Of a DNA stretch of 64,000 nucleotides, positions 9,433 to 18,854 are shown piece after piece. The position numbers and the translations under genes were made by a program. The DNA is from Vulcanimicrobiota bacterium (GTDB lineage: Bacteria > Vulcanimicrobiota > Vulcanimicrobiia > Vulcanimicrobiales > Vulcanimicrobiaceae), in NCBI GenBank assembly GCA_019232905.1, contig JAFANA010000086.1:1-64000 (forward strand), in the 5' to 3' direction. The notes under the pieces were generated by a model, which had not been told where the DNA came from, made no database searches, and saw only the letters and a program-made list of their open reading frames with translations. Each line of letters starts with the position of its first letter. The stretch's first letter is position 1.

Positions 9433-10644
9433 CTAGACGTCGTTACGGAAGACGTCCTCGATGGATTCCCGCCGTGCCCACAACGTTGCTTCGCGGTTTT
9501 CGATCGCGACGACCGGCGGCCGCGGGAAGCGGTTGTAATTGCTTGCCATCGAATATGTGTAGGCGCCCGTCGTGCAAAATGCGAGCAGGTCTCCGGCGCG
9601 CAGATCTTGCGGAAGCGGCGCGTCGGCGAGCGCATCGTTTTCGCAGGATCGTCCGCAAACCGTGACGGGATGGTACGGTGCATCGGATTTGCGCGCCGCG
9701 ACGACGTGATGATACGCACCATAGAGCGCCGGACGCGGATTGTCCGCCATGCTGCCGTCGACGACCGCGAACGTGCGCTTCGCGTATCGCTTGATCGCCA
9801 TGACGCGATAGAGCGAAGTCCCTGCGGCAGCAACCGTCGCGCGGCCCGGTTCGATCTCGACCGTCACGCCGTGCGGAACGGCGGCGGCAACCGCGGCGAG
9901 TATGGCGGGAACGTCGATCGTTTCGTCCGGCGATTCGGGATGCATTTGTACGCCGAACCCGCCTCCAATCACCATTGTGTCGGCGCCCGCAAATCCGGCC
10001 CGCCGATAGCGATCGAGCTTCTCGAGCAGCGCTTGCGCGTTCGCGGCATACGGGCGCGCGTCGAAAATTTGGGAACCGATGTGCGCGTGCACGCCACGCA
10101 GCCGTAACTGCGAATTTGCGCGGAGCATCGCGAGCACCGCGTCTTCGTCGCGCGGAGCAAGGCCGAATTTTGTATCGTCACCGGCGGTGCGTATGAACTC
10201 GTGCGTGTGCGCCTCGATACCGGTGTTCATCCGCAACAGGACGTCGAGCGAACGTCCACGAGAGATCTCGACCACGCGATGCAATTCATCGACGGAGTCG
10301 ATCACGAGGCGCCCGACGCGCCCGACGAACGCCGCATCGATTTCCTCATCCGTCTTGCCGGCGCCGTGCAGCGTGATGCGTGGCGCTTCGATGCCGCCAC
10401 GCTCTGCCGTGATGAGTTCGCCGAGCGATGCGACGTCCAGCCCGACGTCGCGCGTTTGCAATCGTTTCGCAAGCGCCGTCAATAGGAGCGCCTTCGCCGC
10501 GTAAGAAACGCGGATTCCGTGCGCCGACGCTGCGTCAACTAAAGCTGATAGCGATCCGTCGAACACGGCGAGGTCGAGGAGTAAGGCGGGCGTTCCGTAT
10601 CGCTCCGCAAGAATGTCCGCGCGCATACCACCGACGGTAAGCAT
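9433..10644 (-). CDS. lysA: Diaminopimelate decarboxylase family (PLP, fold III)
   Basis: VSYAAKALLLTALAKRL (PLP Lys), HAHIGSQIFD, GGGFGVQM, EPGRATVAAAGTSLYRV, CGRSCENDALADAPLP. Start placed at ATG 10644 rather than the ORF-track 10821. Confidence 0.88.
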   Translation of the reverse strand: MLTVGGMRADILAERYGTPALLLDLAVFDGSLSALVDAASAHGIRVSYAAKALLLTALAKRLQTRDVGLDVASLGELITAERGGIEAPRITLHGAGKTDEEIDAAFVGRVGRLVIDSVDELHRVVEISRGRSLDVLLRMNTGIEAHTHEFIRTAGDDTKFGLAPRDEDAVLAMLRANSQLRLRGVHAHIGSQIFDARPYAANAQALLEKLDRYRRAGFAGADTMVIGGGFGVQMHPESPDETIDVPAILAAVAAAVPHGVTVEIEPGRATVAAAGTSLYRVMAIKRYAKRTFAVVDGSMADNPRPALYGAYHHVVAARKSDAPYHPVTVCGRSCENDALADAPLPQDLRAGDLLAFCTTGAYTYSMASNYNRFPRPPVVAIENREATLWARRESIEDVFRNDV

Positions 10645-10673
10645 ACCGTCGGCGTCTCGTTGGTGACCTGGAA

Positions 10674-11738
10674 TCACTCGGCGAACTGCGCCATGAACCG
10701 GTCGATGCGATCCTGATCGATCCCCGCGGCAATCAGCCGCACTGCAACGTTTTCCGGATGGGTCGGCGGCGTCACAAACATGAACGGGGCGTTTTCTGCC
10801 GGCGCTAAGACCGTGCACCATTGTGCGGCGGCGGGTATGAGTGCGGTTTGGTACCGGTCGAGTTTCACCGCGTTTTCCTCGACGCTGACTTCCAGCGGGT
10901 GTTCGAGCGCCATCACGATCAACGGGCGTCCGTCGGTCGGAATCGAGGCGGGATTGCCCTGCGCGACGATCCGCTCGACCGTAAAGCGCCGGTCGGCAAT
11001 AAATACCGTGCGTTCCATATCATCGAGGTGATACGTGATTGGTTCGATCGCTCCATGCACGCCGCGGTGATAATTCAGCACGTCGGCGGCTTTGTCGACG
11101 TGTAACTCGCGCGGTTTTCCGTCGGCGCCGGTGCGGTTCCAGTCGAAGATGCGATAGGTCAAGTCACTCGCCTGTTGCGTCTCGAAGATAATGATGCCGG
11201 CGCCGATCGCGTGCAGACTTCCCGCGGGAAGATAAAACGCTTGTCCCGCTTTGATCGGAACGCGGCGTAAAATGTCGCCGAGCGAACCGTCTTGTACGCG
11301 GCGAAGATATTCGGCGCGCGACGTGTCCTGCGTCCATCCGAGCACGAGTTGCGCGTCGGGTTCGGCATGAAGCACGTACCAGCACTCCGTCTTGCCGTTC
11401 TGTTGGTGCTCGACACGCTGAGCGTAGGCATCGTCGGGATGCACCTGCACGGAAAGCCAATCGCGGGCATCGATGATCTTGGTTAGAATCGGAAAAAGAT
11501 GATGTGTGTCGAGATTTCCCATCAACTGCGTGCCGAGAATCTCACGCAGCTGCGCGATCGTTTTTCCTTGATACGCACCGTTCGCGATCTTGTTCTCGTC
11601 CCAGCACTCCCACGATTCGCCGAGCTTTTCGCTCGGATCGCCCGGCTTTCCAAACTGTTTTACCAGCGCGTCGCCGCCCCAGATTGCAGGTGTCTCTTTA
11701 GGCTCGATGACCAGCGGATAGATCGATTGGCCGTTCAC
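10674..11738 (-). CDS. manA: Class I mannose-6-phosphate isomerase
   Basis: PAIWGGDALVKQFGKP, LGESWECWDE, LSVQVHPDDAYAQ, KTECWYVL, QAFYLPAGSLHAIGAGIIIFETQQASDLTYRIFDW. GTG start at 11738 just after the pabB stop. Confidence 0.88.
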   Translation of the reverse strand: MNGQSIYPLVIEPKETPAIWGGDALVKQFGKPGDPSEKLGESWECWDENKIANGAYQGKTIAQLREILGTQLMGNLDTHHLFPILTKIIDARDWLSVQVHPDDAYAQRVEHQQNGKTECWYVLHAEPDAQLVLGWTQDTSRAEYLRRVQDGSLGDILRRVPIKAGQAFYLPAGSLHAIGAGIIIFETQQASDLTYRIFDWNRTGADGKPRELHVDKAADVLNYHRGVHGAIEPITYHLDDMERTVFIADRRFTVERIVAQGNPASIPTDGRPLIVMALEHPLEVSVEENAVKLDRYQTALIPAAAQWCTVLAPAENAPFMFVTPPTHPENVAVRLIAAGIDQDRIDRFMAQFAE

Positions 11739-11745
11739 AGTATCC

Positions 11746-13362
11746 CTAGCTTTGCAGTCGCGCGCGCAGCAGTCCTCGTGCGGAGTTTCCGACGTAGATA
11801 GCATCCGCGGCGTGGAGGTCGTGTTCGTAGAGTACCCGCTCAACCGCGCGTCTATCTCCGATCAGCTTCGCGCGCAAGATACCGGGCAAGACCCCGCTCT
11901 CGCGAGGCGGCGTCACCAGCGCATCGCCGGACTGTATAAAGAGGTTGGTCCGGCTGCCTTCGGTCACTTCGCCGCGCTCGTTGCGCAGCAGCGCGTCAAA
12001 ACACCCGTGCTGCTGCGCTTCCGCCCACGCTTCGCGGTGTGCCGGCCGCCAGGAACTCTTGATCTGCAACCACGGATCATCGCTTCGCACGCGCGCGGCG
12101 CTCATTCGCACGTCGACGAGGTCCGGCGGCTCCGCGAGGGGATCGGAAAGCACGATCATTTCGCCTTCCAGCGACAACCGCACGCGCACGATAGTGGCCG
12201 GTTGCATCGCGCCCGTAAGGAGCCGCTGCAGCTGCGCACGATCGAACGAAATCTCAAGCCGCTCCGCCGCCGACGCGAGTCGCTCGACATGAAGATAAAG
12301 AACGTCCGGCGCTGCATCTCCCGCAAAGGTCTCCCACAACTGAAACGTGTCGCTTCGCAAGAACGCGCGTTTGACGCCGACCTCGTCCCACTCGGCATCG
12401 GCGTCGGAGTCGCTCACGATACCGCCGCCGGCGTCAAATCGCCCGCGCTCGCCGTCAAACTGCGCCGTACGAATCGCAACGTTCCACCATCCCCGCCGTT
12501 GCGGCGATAGATACCCGATCGCGCCACAATACGCTCCTCGCGAATGCGTTTCGAGCGAGGCGATCATCTCCATCGCGGCGCGTTTCGGTGCACCGGTCAC
12601 GCTTCCACAGGGAAACGCCGCGTTAAAGACCTCGTACAGCGTCACTCCACTTCGCAGGCATCCCTCGATCGTCGACGTCATCGTCGCAAAGGTTGGATAC
12701 CGCTCAATCGCACATAACGCCGACACGCGCACATCGTCGCATATGCGGTGCAAATCATTGCGCAGCAGATCAACGATCATGACGTGCTCGGCCCGGTTCT
12801 TTGCGTCGTGAAGGGAACGCACGTCATCAGGCGGCGACGTGCCCTTCATCGGCCGCGTTTGCACGGTCGGGCCGTCGAATGCCAAGAACAGCTCCGGCGA
12901 CCAGGAGAGCACGCGCCGATCCGCGTCCTCGACATACGCTTGATACCGCGCGCGCGTCCGTTGTGCAAATCCAAACCAACACGAAAGCGCGTCACCTTCG
13001 AGCGCCACATCGAAGGGCACCGTGTAATTGACTTGGTAGACGTCGCCATCGTAGATCGCGCGTTGAATCGTCGCAATCGCCCGGCGGTATTCGTCGCGGC
13101 TCACCGTGTGCAGCAGCGGCGACAACGCAAACGGACGCGTCTCAAAAGAATCTCGCAGGAACGGCGCTTCGAAGACACCGATCGCAGCACCCGAACGGTC
13201 GTACGGAATCAGACCCGCGATCCAAAGGCCCTCCGCCAGTGCGGCTTCGGCCGAGGTAAGCACCGTTTTCAACCCTTCGGCACTGCCGGAGCGAAGCACG
13301 GTATGCGGCTGCGAAAATTCGAGCCATCCACGGTCGTCGGAGAAGCGTACGGTAAATGCCAT
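11746..13362 (-). CDS. pabB: Aminodeoxychorismate synthase component I fused to a class IV aminotransferase (ADC lyase-like)
   Basis: YRRAIATIQRAIYDGDVYQVNYT, PMKGTSPPDD, NRAEHVMIVDLLRND, PCGSVTGAPKRAAMEMI (chorismate-binding); C-terminal EVTEGSRTNLFIQSGD (class IV). Start at ATG 13362. Confidence 0.9.
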   Translation of the reverse strand: MAFTVRFSDDRGWLEFSQPHTVLRSGSAEGLKTVLTSAEAALAEGLWIAGLIPYDRSGAAIGVFEAPFLRDSFETRPFALSPLLHTVSRDEYRRAIATIQRAIYDGDVYQVNYTVPFDVALEGDALSCWFGFAQRTRARYQAYVEDADRRVLSWSPELFLAFDGPTVQTRPMKGTSPPDDVRSLHDAKNRAEHVMIVDLLRNDLHRICDDVRVSALCAIERYPTFATMTSTIEGCLRSGVTLYEVFNAAFPCGSVTGAPKRAAMEMIASLETHSRGAYCGAIGYLSPQRRGWWNVAIRTAQFDGERGRFDAGGGIVSDSDADAEWDEVGVKRAFLRSDTFQLWETFAGDAAPDVLYLHVERLASAAERLEISFDRAQLQRLLTGAMQPATIVRVRLSLEGEMIVLSDPLAEPPDLVDVRMSAARVRSDDPWLQIKSSWRPAHREAWAEAQQHGCFDALLRNERGEVTEGSRTNLFIQSGDALVTPPRESGVLPGILRAKLIGDRRAVERVLYEHDLHAADAIYVGNSARGLLRARLQS

Positions 13363-13855
13363 GAAACGTTTCGCTGTTTCGCTATTCGCCGCTATCTTGC
13401 TCTGCGGTGCCACCCCGGCAACGCCGTCGCTCACCCCGGTCCTCCGTGCACCTGAGTGGCTCAACACTCCGGCGCGGCAGTCCGACGTGGCCGGGAAGGT
13501 CGTCGTGCTCGATGTCTTTACGGTCGACTGCTTCAATTGTCGCAACGTCGTCCCCACGCTACGCCGTCTGTATGCCGACGATCGCGCGAAAGGCCTCGAA
13601 ATCATCGGGATTCATTCGCCCGAAACCCCTGCGGAGAAGCAACGCGGGTATGTCGCGGAGAATCTTCGCGCCCAAGGTATTCGCTGGCCGGTCGCGGTCG
13701 ACAACAGTTTCGCGCTTTGGAACGCCTATGCGGTCGACGCGTGGCCCACGCAACTCTTTTTCGACCGCCACGGTCGATTGCGAAAGGTCATCGTCGGTGA
13801 CTCGCAAGACGATCTCGTGCGAACGACGGTCGAGGCCCTCCTCAAAGAAACGTAG
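13361..13855 (+). CDS. Secreted thioredoxin-fold (TlpA/DipZ-like) protein
   Basis: Signal peptide MKRFAVSLFAAILLCGA; VVVLDVFTVDCFNCRNVVPTLRRLY (CFNC); DAWPTQLFFDRHGR. Confidence 0.82.
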   Translation: MKRFAVSLFAAILLCGATPATPSLTPVLRAPEWLNTPARQSDVAGKVVVLDVFTVDCFNCRNVVPTLRRLYADDRAKGLEIIGIHSPETPAEKQRGYVAENLRAQGIRWPVAVDNSFALWNAYAVDAWPTQLFFDRHGRLRKVIVGDSQDDLVRTTVEALLKET

Positions 13856-13869
13856 GAAATCTCCCTAGA

Positions 13870-15300
13870 ATGCATCGAGCATACATCGGAATCGGGTCGA
13901 ATCTCGGCGACCGCCAAGCAAACATCTTGGCGGCGTTGCAGCGTATTCGTACGCGCGCGCAGATCGATCGCGTCTCGTCGTTTTACGAGTCGCCGCCGGC
14001 GGAAGGCGCTGCCGGCCCCGCATTCCTGAATGTTGCCGCGGAAGTCGCCACGGATCTCGATCGCGCCGCCTTCGAACGGTTCGTCCTTGACGTTCAGGTT
14101 GCGCTCGGCCGCACGACGACCGCGCGGCTCGAAGCGCGCCCGATCGACGTCGACCTGCTGGTCTTTGATGACAGCGTTCATCCCGATCTCGCCGCCCGCC
14201 ACTACAACGTCGTGCCGCTTGCAGAGATTGCGCCCGCGTACGCGCATCTTGCGAAACAGAACGGCCAAACCGGATTGCGCAAGCGCGAGCGCAGTTTGCA
14301 CTTTGACGCGAACCGGCAAGAAGAAGCGCCGGAAGTTCGCCTGTCGCTCAACCGTGTCGGCGTCTCGAGCGTCCGTCGCATCGTTCATCTCGACATCGAC
14401 GGCCATCCGCGGGTCTTCAACGGCGAATTCACCATGGTCGCCGACCTCGCGCCGGATAAGGCCGGCGTACACATGTCGCGCTTTTCCGAAATTCTCGAAG
14501 AAGCGACGCTCGACGTGCTCGCCGAAACGTCCGGTCCGGCGCGGATCGAACGCCTCGTGGAATCGGTCGCGCGTCGAATCGTCAGCAGCCAGCGCGCAAT
14601 CCGCGCCGACGTGCGCTTGCGCGCCGACTTCGGTCTCGAGCGCTGGACGCCGGTCAGCGGCAAGCGCGGCGAAGAAACCTACACGCTCATCGGCATCGCG
14701 CATGCAGACGAGTCTGGAACGCGTCGCGTCGTCGGTGTCGAAGCCGAAGGCATGACCGCATGCCCGTGCGCGCAGCTCATGGTACGCGAGCACTCGATGC
14801 ACGAACTCGTGGATGCCGGGTTTAGCGAAGAAGAAGCGACACGCGCGCTCGACGCCTTGCCGGTCGCCACGCACAATCAACGCGGCCGCGGCGCGATTCT
14901 CTTGGGTGTCGACGAAGCTCACGCGGACGCAATTCGCGCGGAAGACTTAGTCGAAATCGTCGAAAGCTCGATGTCGAGCGAAACCTACGACCTGCTCAAG
15001 CGCCCCGACGAATTCTTTATCGTCAACAAAGCACATCACAATCCGAAGTTCGTCGAAGACGTCGTGCGCGGCATTCTCGCGCGCGCTCTCGATATGTATT
15101 CCGACTTGAGCGACGACACGTTCATTTTCGCAAGCCAAGTCAATTACGAATCAATCCACAAACACGACGCTTTCGCCGAAGCCTTCGGCCTTTTCGGCCA
15201 ATTCCGCGAAGAACTAAAAACCGGAACATACGTAACGGCAAAAACCGATCTCGCTTCCTGGCTCGGGACCCGGCACTCTGCCGTACTCGTGTCGTCCTGA
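13870..15300 (+). CDS. Fusion: HPPK-like domain + MptA/FolE2-type GTP cyclohydrolase
   Basis: N-term AYIGIGSNLGDRQANILAAL...FYESPP...ARPIDVDLLVFDD (HPPK); C-term GVHMSRFSEILEEA, EAEGMTACPCAQLMVREHS, VATHNQRGRGAI, SSMSSETYDLLKRPDEFFIVNKAHHNPKFVEDVVR (MptA-like). One uninterrupted 476-aa frame. Confidence 0.85.
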   Translation: MHRAYIGIGSNLGDRQANILAALQRIRTRAQIDRVSSFYESPPAEGAAGPAFLNVAAEVATDLDRAAFERFVLDVQVALGRTTTARLEARPIDVDLLVFDDSVHPDLAARHYNVVPLAEIAPAYAHLAKQNGQTGLRKRERSLHFDANRQEEAPEVRLSLNRVGVSSVRRIVHLDIDGHPRVFNGEFTMVADLAPDKAGVHMSRFSEILEEATLDVLAETSGPARIERLVESVARRIVSSQRAIRADVRLRADFGLERWTPVSGKRGEETYTLIGIAHADESGTRRVVGVEAEGMTACPCAQLMVREHSMHELVDAGFSEEEATRALDALPVATHNQRGRGAILLGVDEAHADAIRAEDLVEIVESSMSSETYDLLKRPDEFFIVNKAHHNPKFVEDVVRGILARALDMYSDLSDDTFIFASQVNYESIHKHDAFAEAFGLFGQFREELKTGTYVTAKTDLASWLGTRHSAVLVSS

Positions 15301-15316
15301 GCTTGTCGAAGGATGG
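15285..15316. repeat. Half-copy of the TCCTGAGC...GTCGAAGGAT repeat family
   Basis: GTCGTCCTGAGCTTGTCGAAGGAT; same core as the array at 43.0-43.5 kb; overlaps the stop codon of the upstream gene. Confidence 0.55.
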
Positions 15317-15338
15317 CGTCAATTCACTAAAGGCATCC

Positions 15339-15571
15339 ATGATCATCCGCAACGCGCGACCCAATGAAGCGGCGCTTTTAACCAAACTAGCATTGCGGTC
15401 GAAACGCGCGTGGGGCTATAGCGAAGAGTTCATGACGGCCATCATGCCGGACATGATCGTCCACGAACGCTACCTGACCGAAGAACACGGTTTTGCCGCG
15501 GAAGAGCAGGGCGTTCTGCTGCGGGCAACGGCCGAATGTTGCCGCTGATGGAGCTGGATCTGCGCCCTTGA
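15339..15571 (+). pseudogene. Decayed GNAT-type acetyltransferase remnant
   Basis: MIIRNARPNEAALLTKLALRSKRAWGYSEEFMTAIMPDMIVHERYL resembles a GNAT N-terminus; a further fragment (MLPLMELDLRP) follows in another frame, then stops. Confidence 0.55.
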
Positions 15572-15675
15572 TCGCACGCTTGGTATACATAGGGTCGAAG
15601 TACCCTCATTGCTACCCGTCGTTGGCGTGTACGCTGTGATGAGTAGCTTCGTGCGTTGCTCGACAGGTGTGCGTA

Positions 15676-16818
15676 ATGAAATCGTTTTCGCGCTTCAGAA
15701 ACAGCAGTATTGTTGTGTGCGCTCTTTTCGTCGGTGTTTTAGCCGGGTGTGCAGGGTCGTCGTCATCGTTGCCGCAAGCCGCGGGGCCCTCGCAGTTGTC
15801 GCCGCAAAGCGCGACAGCGCAGGTTGACCCATACTTCACGTGGCGTAGATCGCTGACGGCAGCGGGCCTTCCGGCCGCCGGTTGTTATCGCGCGTCCTAT
15901 CCGTCAAATGCATGGACGCCGGTGGCGTGCGTGAAGCCGCCGCATGTTCTGTTTCCGCTTCCTCCTTCAGCCTCCGCGCGCGAAGCAACGTCCGCAAGTC
16001 AAATCGTCGGCAACGGTGCCGACTTCACCGCAGACGTAAAGCCGCACGTAATGTCTGAGTCGATCGGCTCGTTCCCGGTCGTTACCGGCGTGACGAGCGT
16101 GCACAGTACGCCGCAGCCGCCTTTCCCGCCGGGCGGCGGTATAGGTGGAACGAACAGCTATTCACTTCAACTGAACTCGTATTTCTTTGCGAGCGCGGCG
16201 TGTGGCACGATCAAGAATTGCTTGGCTTGGGAGCAGTTTGTGTATTCGAATCCGCCCTCAGGTTTCGGTGTGCTCTTCATTCAAGACTGGCTCGTTCCCA
16301 CAACGAACAACGGCCTGAGCGGCTGTCCGCCGAACAAAGGCTGGCAATTTGTCGGCGGCGGCTGCGTGCAGAACAGCCCGCTCGGGGAAGAAATCTCCAA
16401 CATTCCCATCAAGAATTTGGCGAGTGTGGAAGAGACGGGAATCGCAGCATCGACCGGAGACAGCACATTCATCGCCGTAGGCAAGAACGTTTTTGGAATA
16501 AAGAACATTCAGAGTGACGGTATCACCGATCTCCACGGTCACTGGTTTGGTTCGGAATTCAACGTGATCGGCAACGGCGGCGGCTATATCGCCGACTTCA
16601 ATCACGGAGCCACAATTGAAGTGCGGTTGGAAGCCGACACCGGTCTGATAACCGCGCCAACCTGCCCTGGCGGCACGGGAACGACGGGTGAAACAAACAA
16701 CCTGAATTTCGTCAAAGCACCGACTGGCCCGGCGAAACAGCAATTCCCGTCGATCTTATTCAAGATGACGAATCTGACGATGGGCGGCGGATCGTGCGAC
16801 GCCGTGCCCGCCATCTAG
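15676..16818 (+). CDS. Secreted lipoprotein, function unknown
   Basis: MKSFSRFRNSSIVVCALFVGVLAGCAGSS (lipobox LAGC); long open frame with secreted-type composition. Confidence 0.75.
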   Translation: MKSFSRFRNSSIVVCALFVGVLAGCAGSSSSLPQAAGPSQLSPQSATAQVDPYFTWRRSLTAAGLPAAGCYRASYPSNAWTPVACVKPPHVLFPLPPSASAREATSASQIVGNGADFTADVKPHVMSESIGSFPVVTGVTSVHSTPQPPFPPGGGIGGTNSYSLQLNSYFFASAACGTIKNCLAWEQFVYSNPPSGFGVLFIQDWLVPTTNNGLSGCPPNKGWQFVGGGCVQNSPLGEEISNIPIKNLASVEETGIAASTGDSTFIAVGKNVFGIKNIQSDGITDLHGHWFGSEFNVIGNGGGYIADFNHGATIEVRLEADTGLITAPTCPGGTGTTGETNNLNFVKAPTGPAKQQFPSILFKMTNLTMGGGSCDAVPAI

Positions 16819-18788
16819 TTATTCTCGTCGCGGAATTGAATCCACCAATGCGTGCCGTCGCAGAACGGTTTGTTCTTCGAGTGGCCGCACCGGCATAGCG
16901 CGTAGTGCTCGCGATTCGCGCCGTGATTCATCGGCTCGCCTTCGAGCTCGATGTTGCCGCGGACGTAGTAACTCGCATTCTCCGCGACGTAAATCTCCGG
17001 TTCGCGCTCCTCGCCGTGGTACGTGTCGCCGTTAACGGCGTAGCCGAGCGCACCTGACGGACACTGGCGAACGATATCGATGATCTTCGCCGGTGTATCG
17101 CCGTCCGCGGTCACGAAGGGATCGCCTTCGTGATGAAAGACCGTGGGCAAATGATCGGTGCAGTTGCCGAAGTGACAACACGTGCCGCGATTGTCGAATA
17201 CGGTAATTCCCGGCGCTGTATACGTGTCGAGATGGTCCGGCGTACGCGCGGGTTCTTTCGCGCTGCTGAAGCCGATCCGCGCGTGCGTGCCGTCGCAATA
17301 CGGCTTGAGGCTCGAGCCGCCGCAGCGGCAGAGCGCCACGATCGGCCGCACGCCGAGCGTATCCCCTTTCGAGTTCGTCAGCTTCCGCAAATTCCGAACG
17401 ATGTACGGCCCGTCGATCTCCGGACGGATCGACGTGCGCGCATTCCGTTCTTCCGCTTCATCGCGCATCGCCGCGGCGAACTGCTCCGGAATGAACGGCG
17501 TCAAGTGCTCCGCGACCGACTCGAGCGCCGCCGCTGCTTCCGCAACTTCCGGTGGTAGCGCCTCTTCATCGGAAAGCCGCGTCAACCGCATCGAGATATC
17601 GTAGAGCCGTTCCAAGAAAAGAATCCACGCCGCGCGCTTGTGCGCAAGCAGATGAATGTTACGCGTAAAACCGAATCCCGGGCCTGCATGCATCCCGGGA
17701 TACTCGCGCCCGGCAGGCAATTTCGCGAGCGCTTCACCAAGGGGCCGTAATCCGGATGCCATGATTCGCAACGTCCCGCGGGCGAGCAGTCGCATCTCGT
17801 CTTCGGTCTCGTCAACGTGCGCGAAGAATCGCGCAAGCATCATCAACATCACCGCGTACGAACTGTTGAAGAGCGACGCGAGCTCCGCCGCCACCGGATT
17901 GGTAATGCGGTTCGTTCCGGGCATTTCAGCGATGCCGCGCGTGCTGGGATTCGTCAAGAGCGGGCGCACGGGATCAAAATTCCGCCCTTCTGCCTTCGCG
18001 CGCTCGCACAGGGCTTCGTATTCGTGCCGGATCGTATCGAACACGACGAAATGCGCTTCGGGATGTTCCGTCGTCGGTGATTCGCCTTGCTGGATGATCA
18101 TCTCGATTGCCGCGCATGCCGACTGCACGTCGGTCACCTGCACGAGCTGTTTCGGAAAATCCAGGTACTGTGGTGTCGCTTGCACCGACGGATTCCCGAT
18201 GAAGAGCCGATCCGGCGGAATCTCGTGGAACGCCGATTCAATTTTATGATAAAACTCGCCGACCGTCCGGAAGTCGATATCGAACGGCTCGATCGCGTTT
18301 TGCATGCGAACCACCGAGTCGCTCTCGACGCGTCCCACAACGCGTTGCCGGATCGCGTCGTATTCCGCATGGCGGTCCGCCGGCAACACGCCTTCTTCGG
18401 GCATCTCGTAGCAAACGAGACGGTCGATCAATGATTGCGAGAACGGCTGGAGATCGATCGGAATCCCGAATGGAAATGTCGTTGCAGCTAATGGGAAGTT
18501 CGATCGCGCAAAGTGAGGCGCACCGCCGACCGCCGTGATGATGTTCGAGACTTGTCCGAGATGCAGCATCTCCTCGACCGCAACGGTTGCAAGACTCCGT
18601 TTCCACGTACGCACCGCGACAAGTTCTTCTTCCGTGAGACCGCCTTCGGCAAGATCGGTCTTCAACGAATATCCCGCATATAAATACGAGCAGGCGAGAT
18701 TGTGCTCGAGTTCGGACGCGCGCGTCAGGAGATAGAGGAGTTCTTCACGCGTCTGGACCGGACTGGTTTTTCTTGCGGTGGCGACCAT
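16815..18788 (-). CDS. Ferritin-like (VioB/iminophenyl-pyruvate dimer synthase-like) + Fer4_19-like + two CDGSH iron-sulfur domains
   Basis: EEMLHLGQVSNIITAVGGAPHF; CRCGGSSLKPYCDGTHARIGF; CCHFGNCTDHLPTVF...VRQCPSGAL; CRCGHSKNKPFCDGTHWW. GGAGG Shine-Dalgarno 5 nt before ATG 18788. Confidence 0.87.
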   Translation of the reverse strand: MVATARKTSPVQTREELLYLLTRASELEHNLACSYLYAGYSLKTDLAEGGLTEEELVAVRTWKRSLATVAVEEMLHLGQVSNIITAVGGAPHFARSNFPLAATTFPFGIPIDLQPFSQSLIDRLVCYEMPEEGVLPADRHAEYDAIRQRVVGRVESDSVVRMQNAIEPFDIDFRTVGEFYHKIESAFHEIPPDRLFIGNPSVQATPQYLDFPKQLVQVTDVQSACAAIEMIIQQGESPTTEHPEAHFVVFDTIRHEYEALCERAKAEGRNFDPVRPLLTNPSTRGIAEMPGTNRITNPVAAELASLFNSSYAVMLMMLARFFAHVDETEDEMRLLARGTLRIMASGLRPLGEALAKLPAGREYPGMHAGPGFGFTRNIHLLAHKRAAWILFLERLYDISMRLTRLSDEEALPPEVAEAAAALESVAEHLTPFIPEQFAAAMRDEAEERNARTSIRPEIDGPYIVRNLRKLTNSKGDTLGVRPIVALCRCGGSSLKPYCDGTHARIGFSSAKEPARTPDHLDTYTAPGITVFDNRGTCCHFGNCTDHLPTVFHHEGDPFVTADGDTPAKIIDIVRQCPSGALGYAVNGDTYHGEEREPEIYVAENASYYVRGNIELEGEPMNHGANREHYALCRCGHSKNKPFCDGTHWWIQFRDENN

Positions 18789-18854
18789 AGCTACCTCCGA
18801 TGCTCGCAAGAATCGGGTGTCTTGCAAAGTGGTTGCGCGTTAGGATCGAGGCCG

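Noticed and set aside
12748-13455. 235-aa plus-strand ORF opposite the pabB fusion
   Set aside because: Antisense shadow; the pabB frame has strong family motifs throughout.
13726-14922. 398-aa minus-strand ORF opposite the HPPK-cyclohydrolase fusion
   Set aside because: Antisense shadow; the plus frame carries clear enzyme motifs in both halves.
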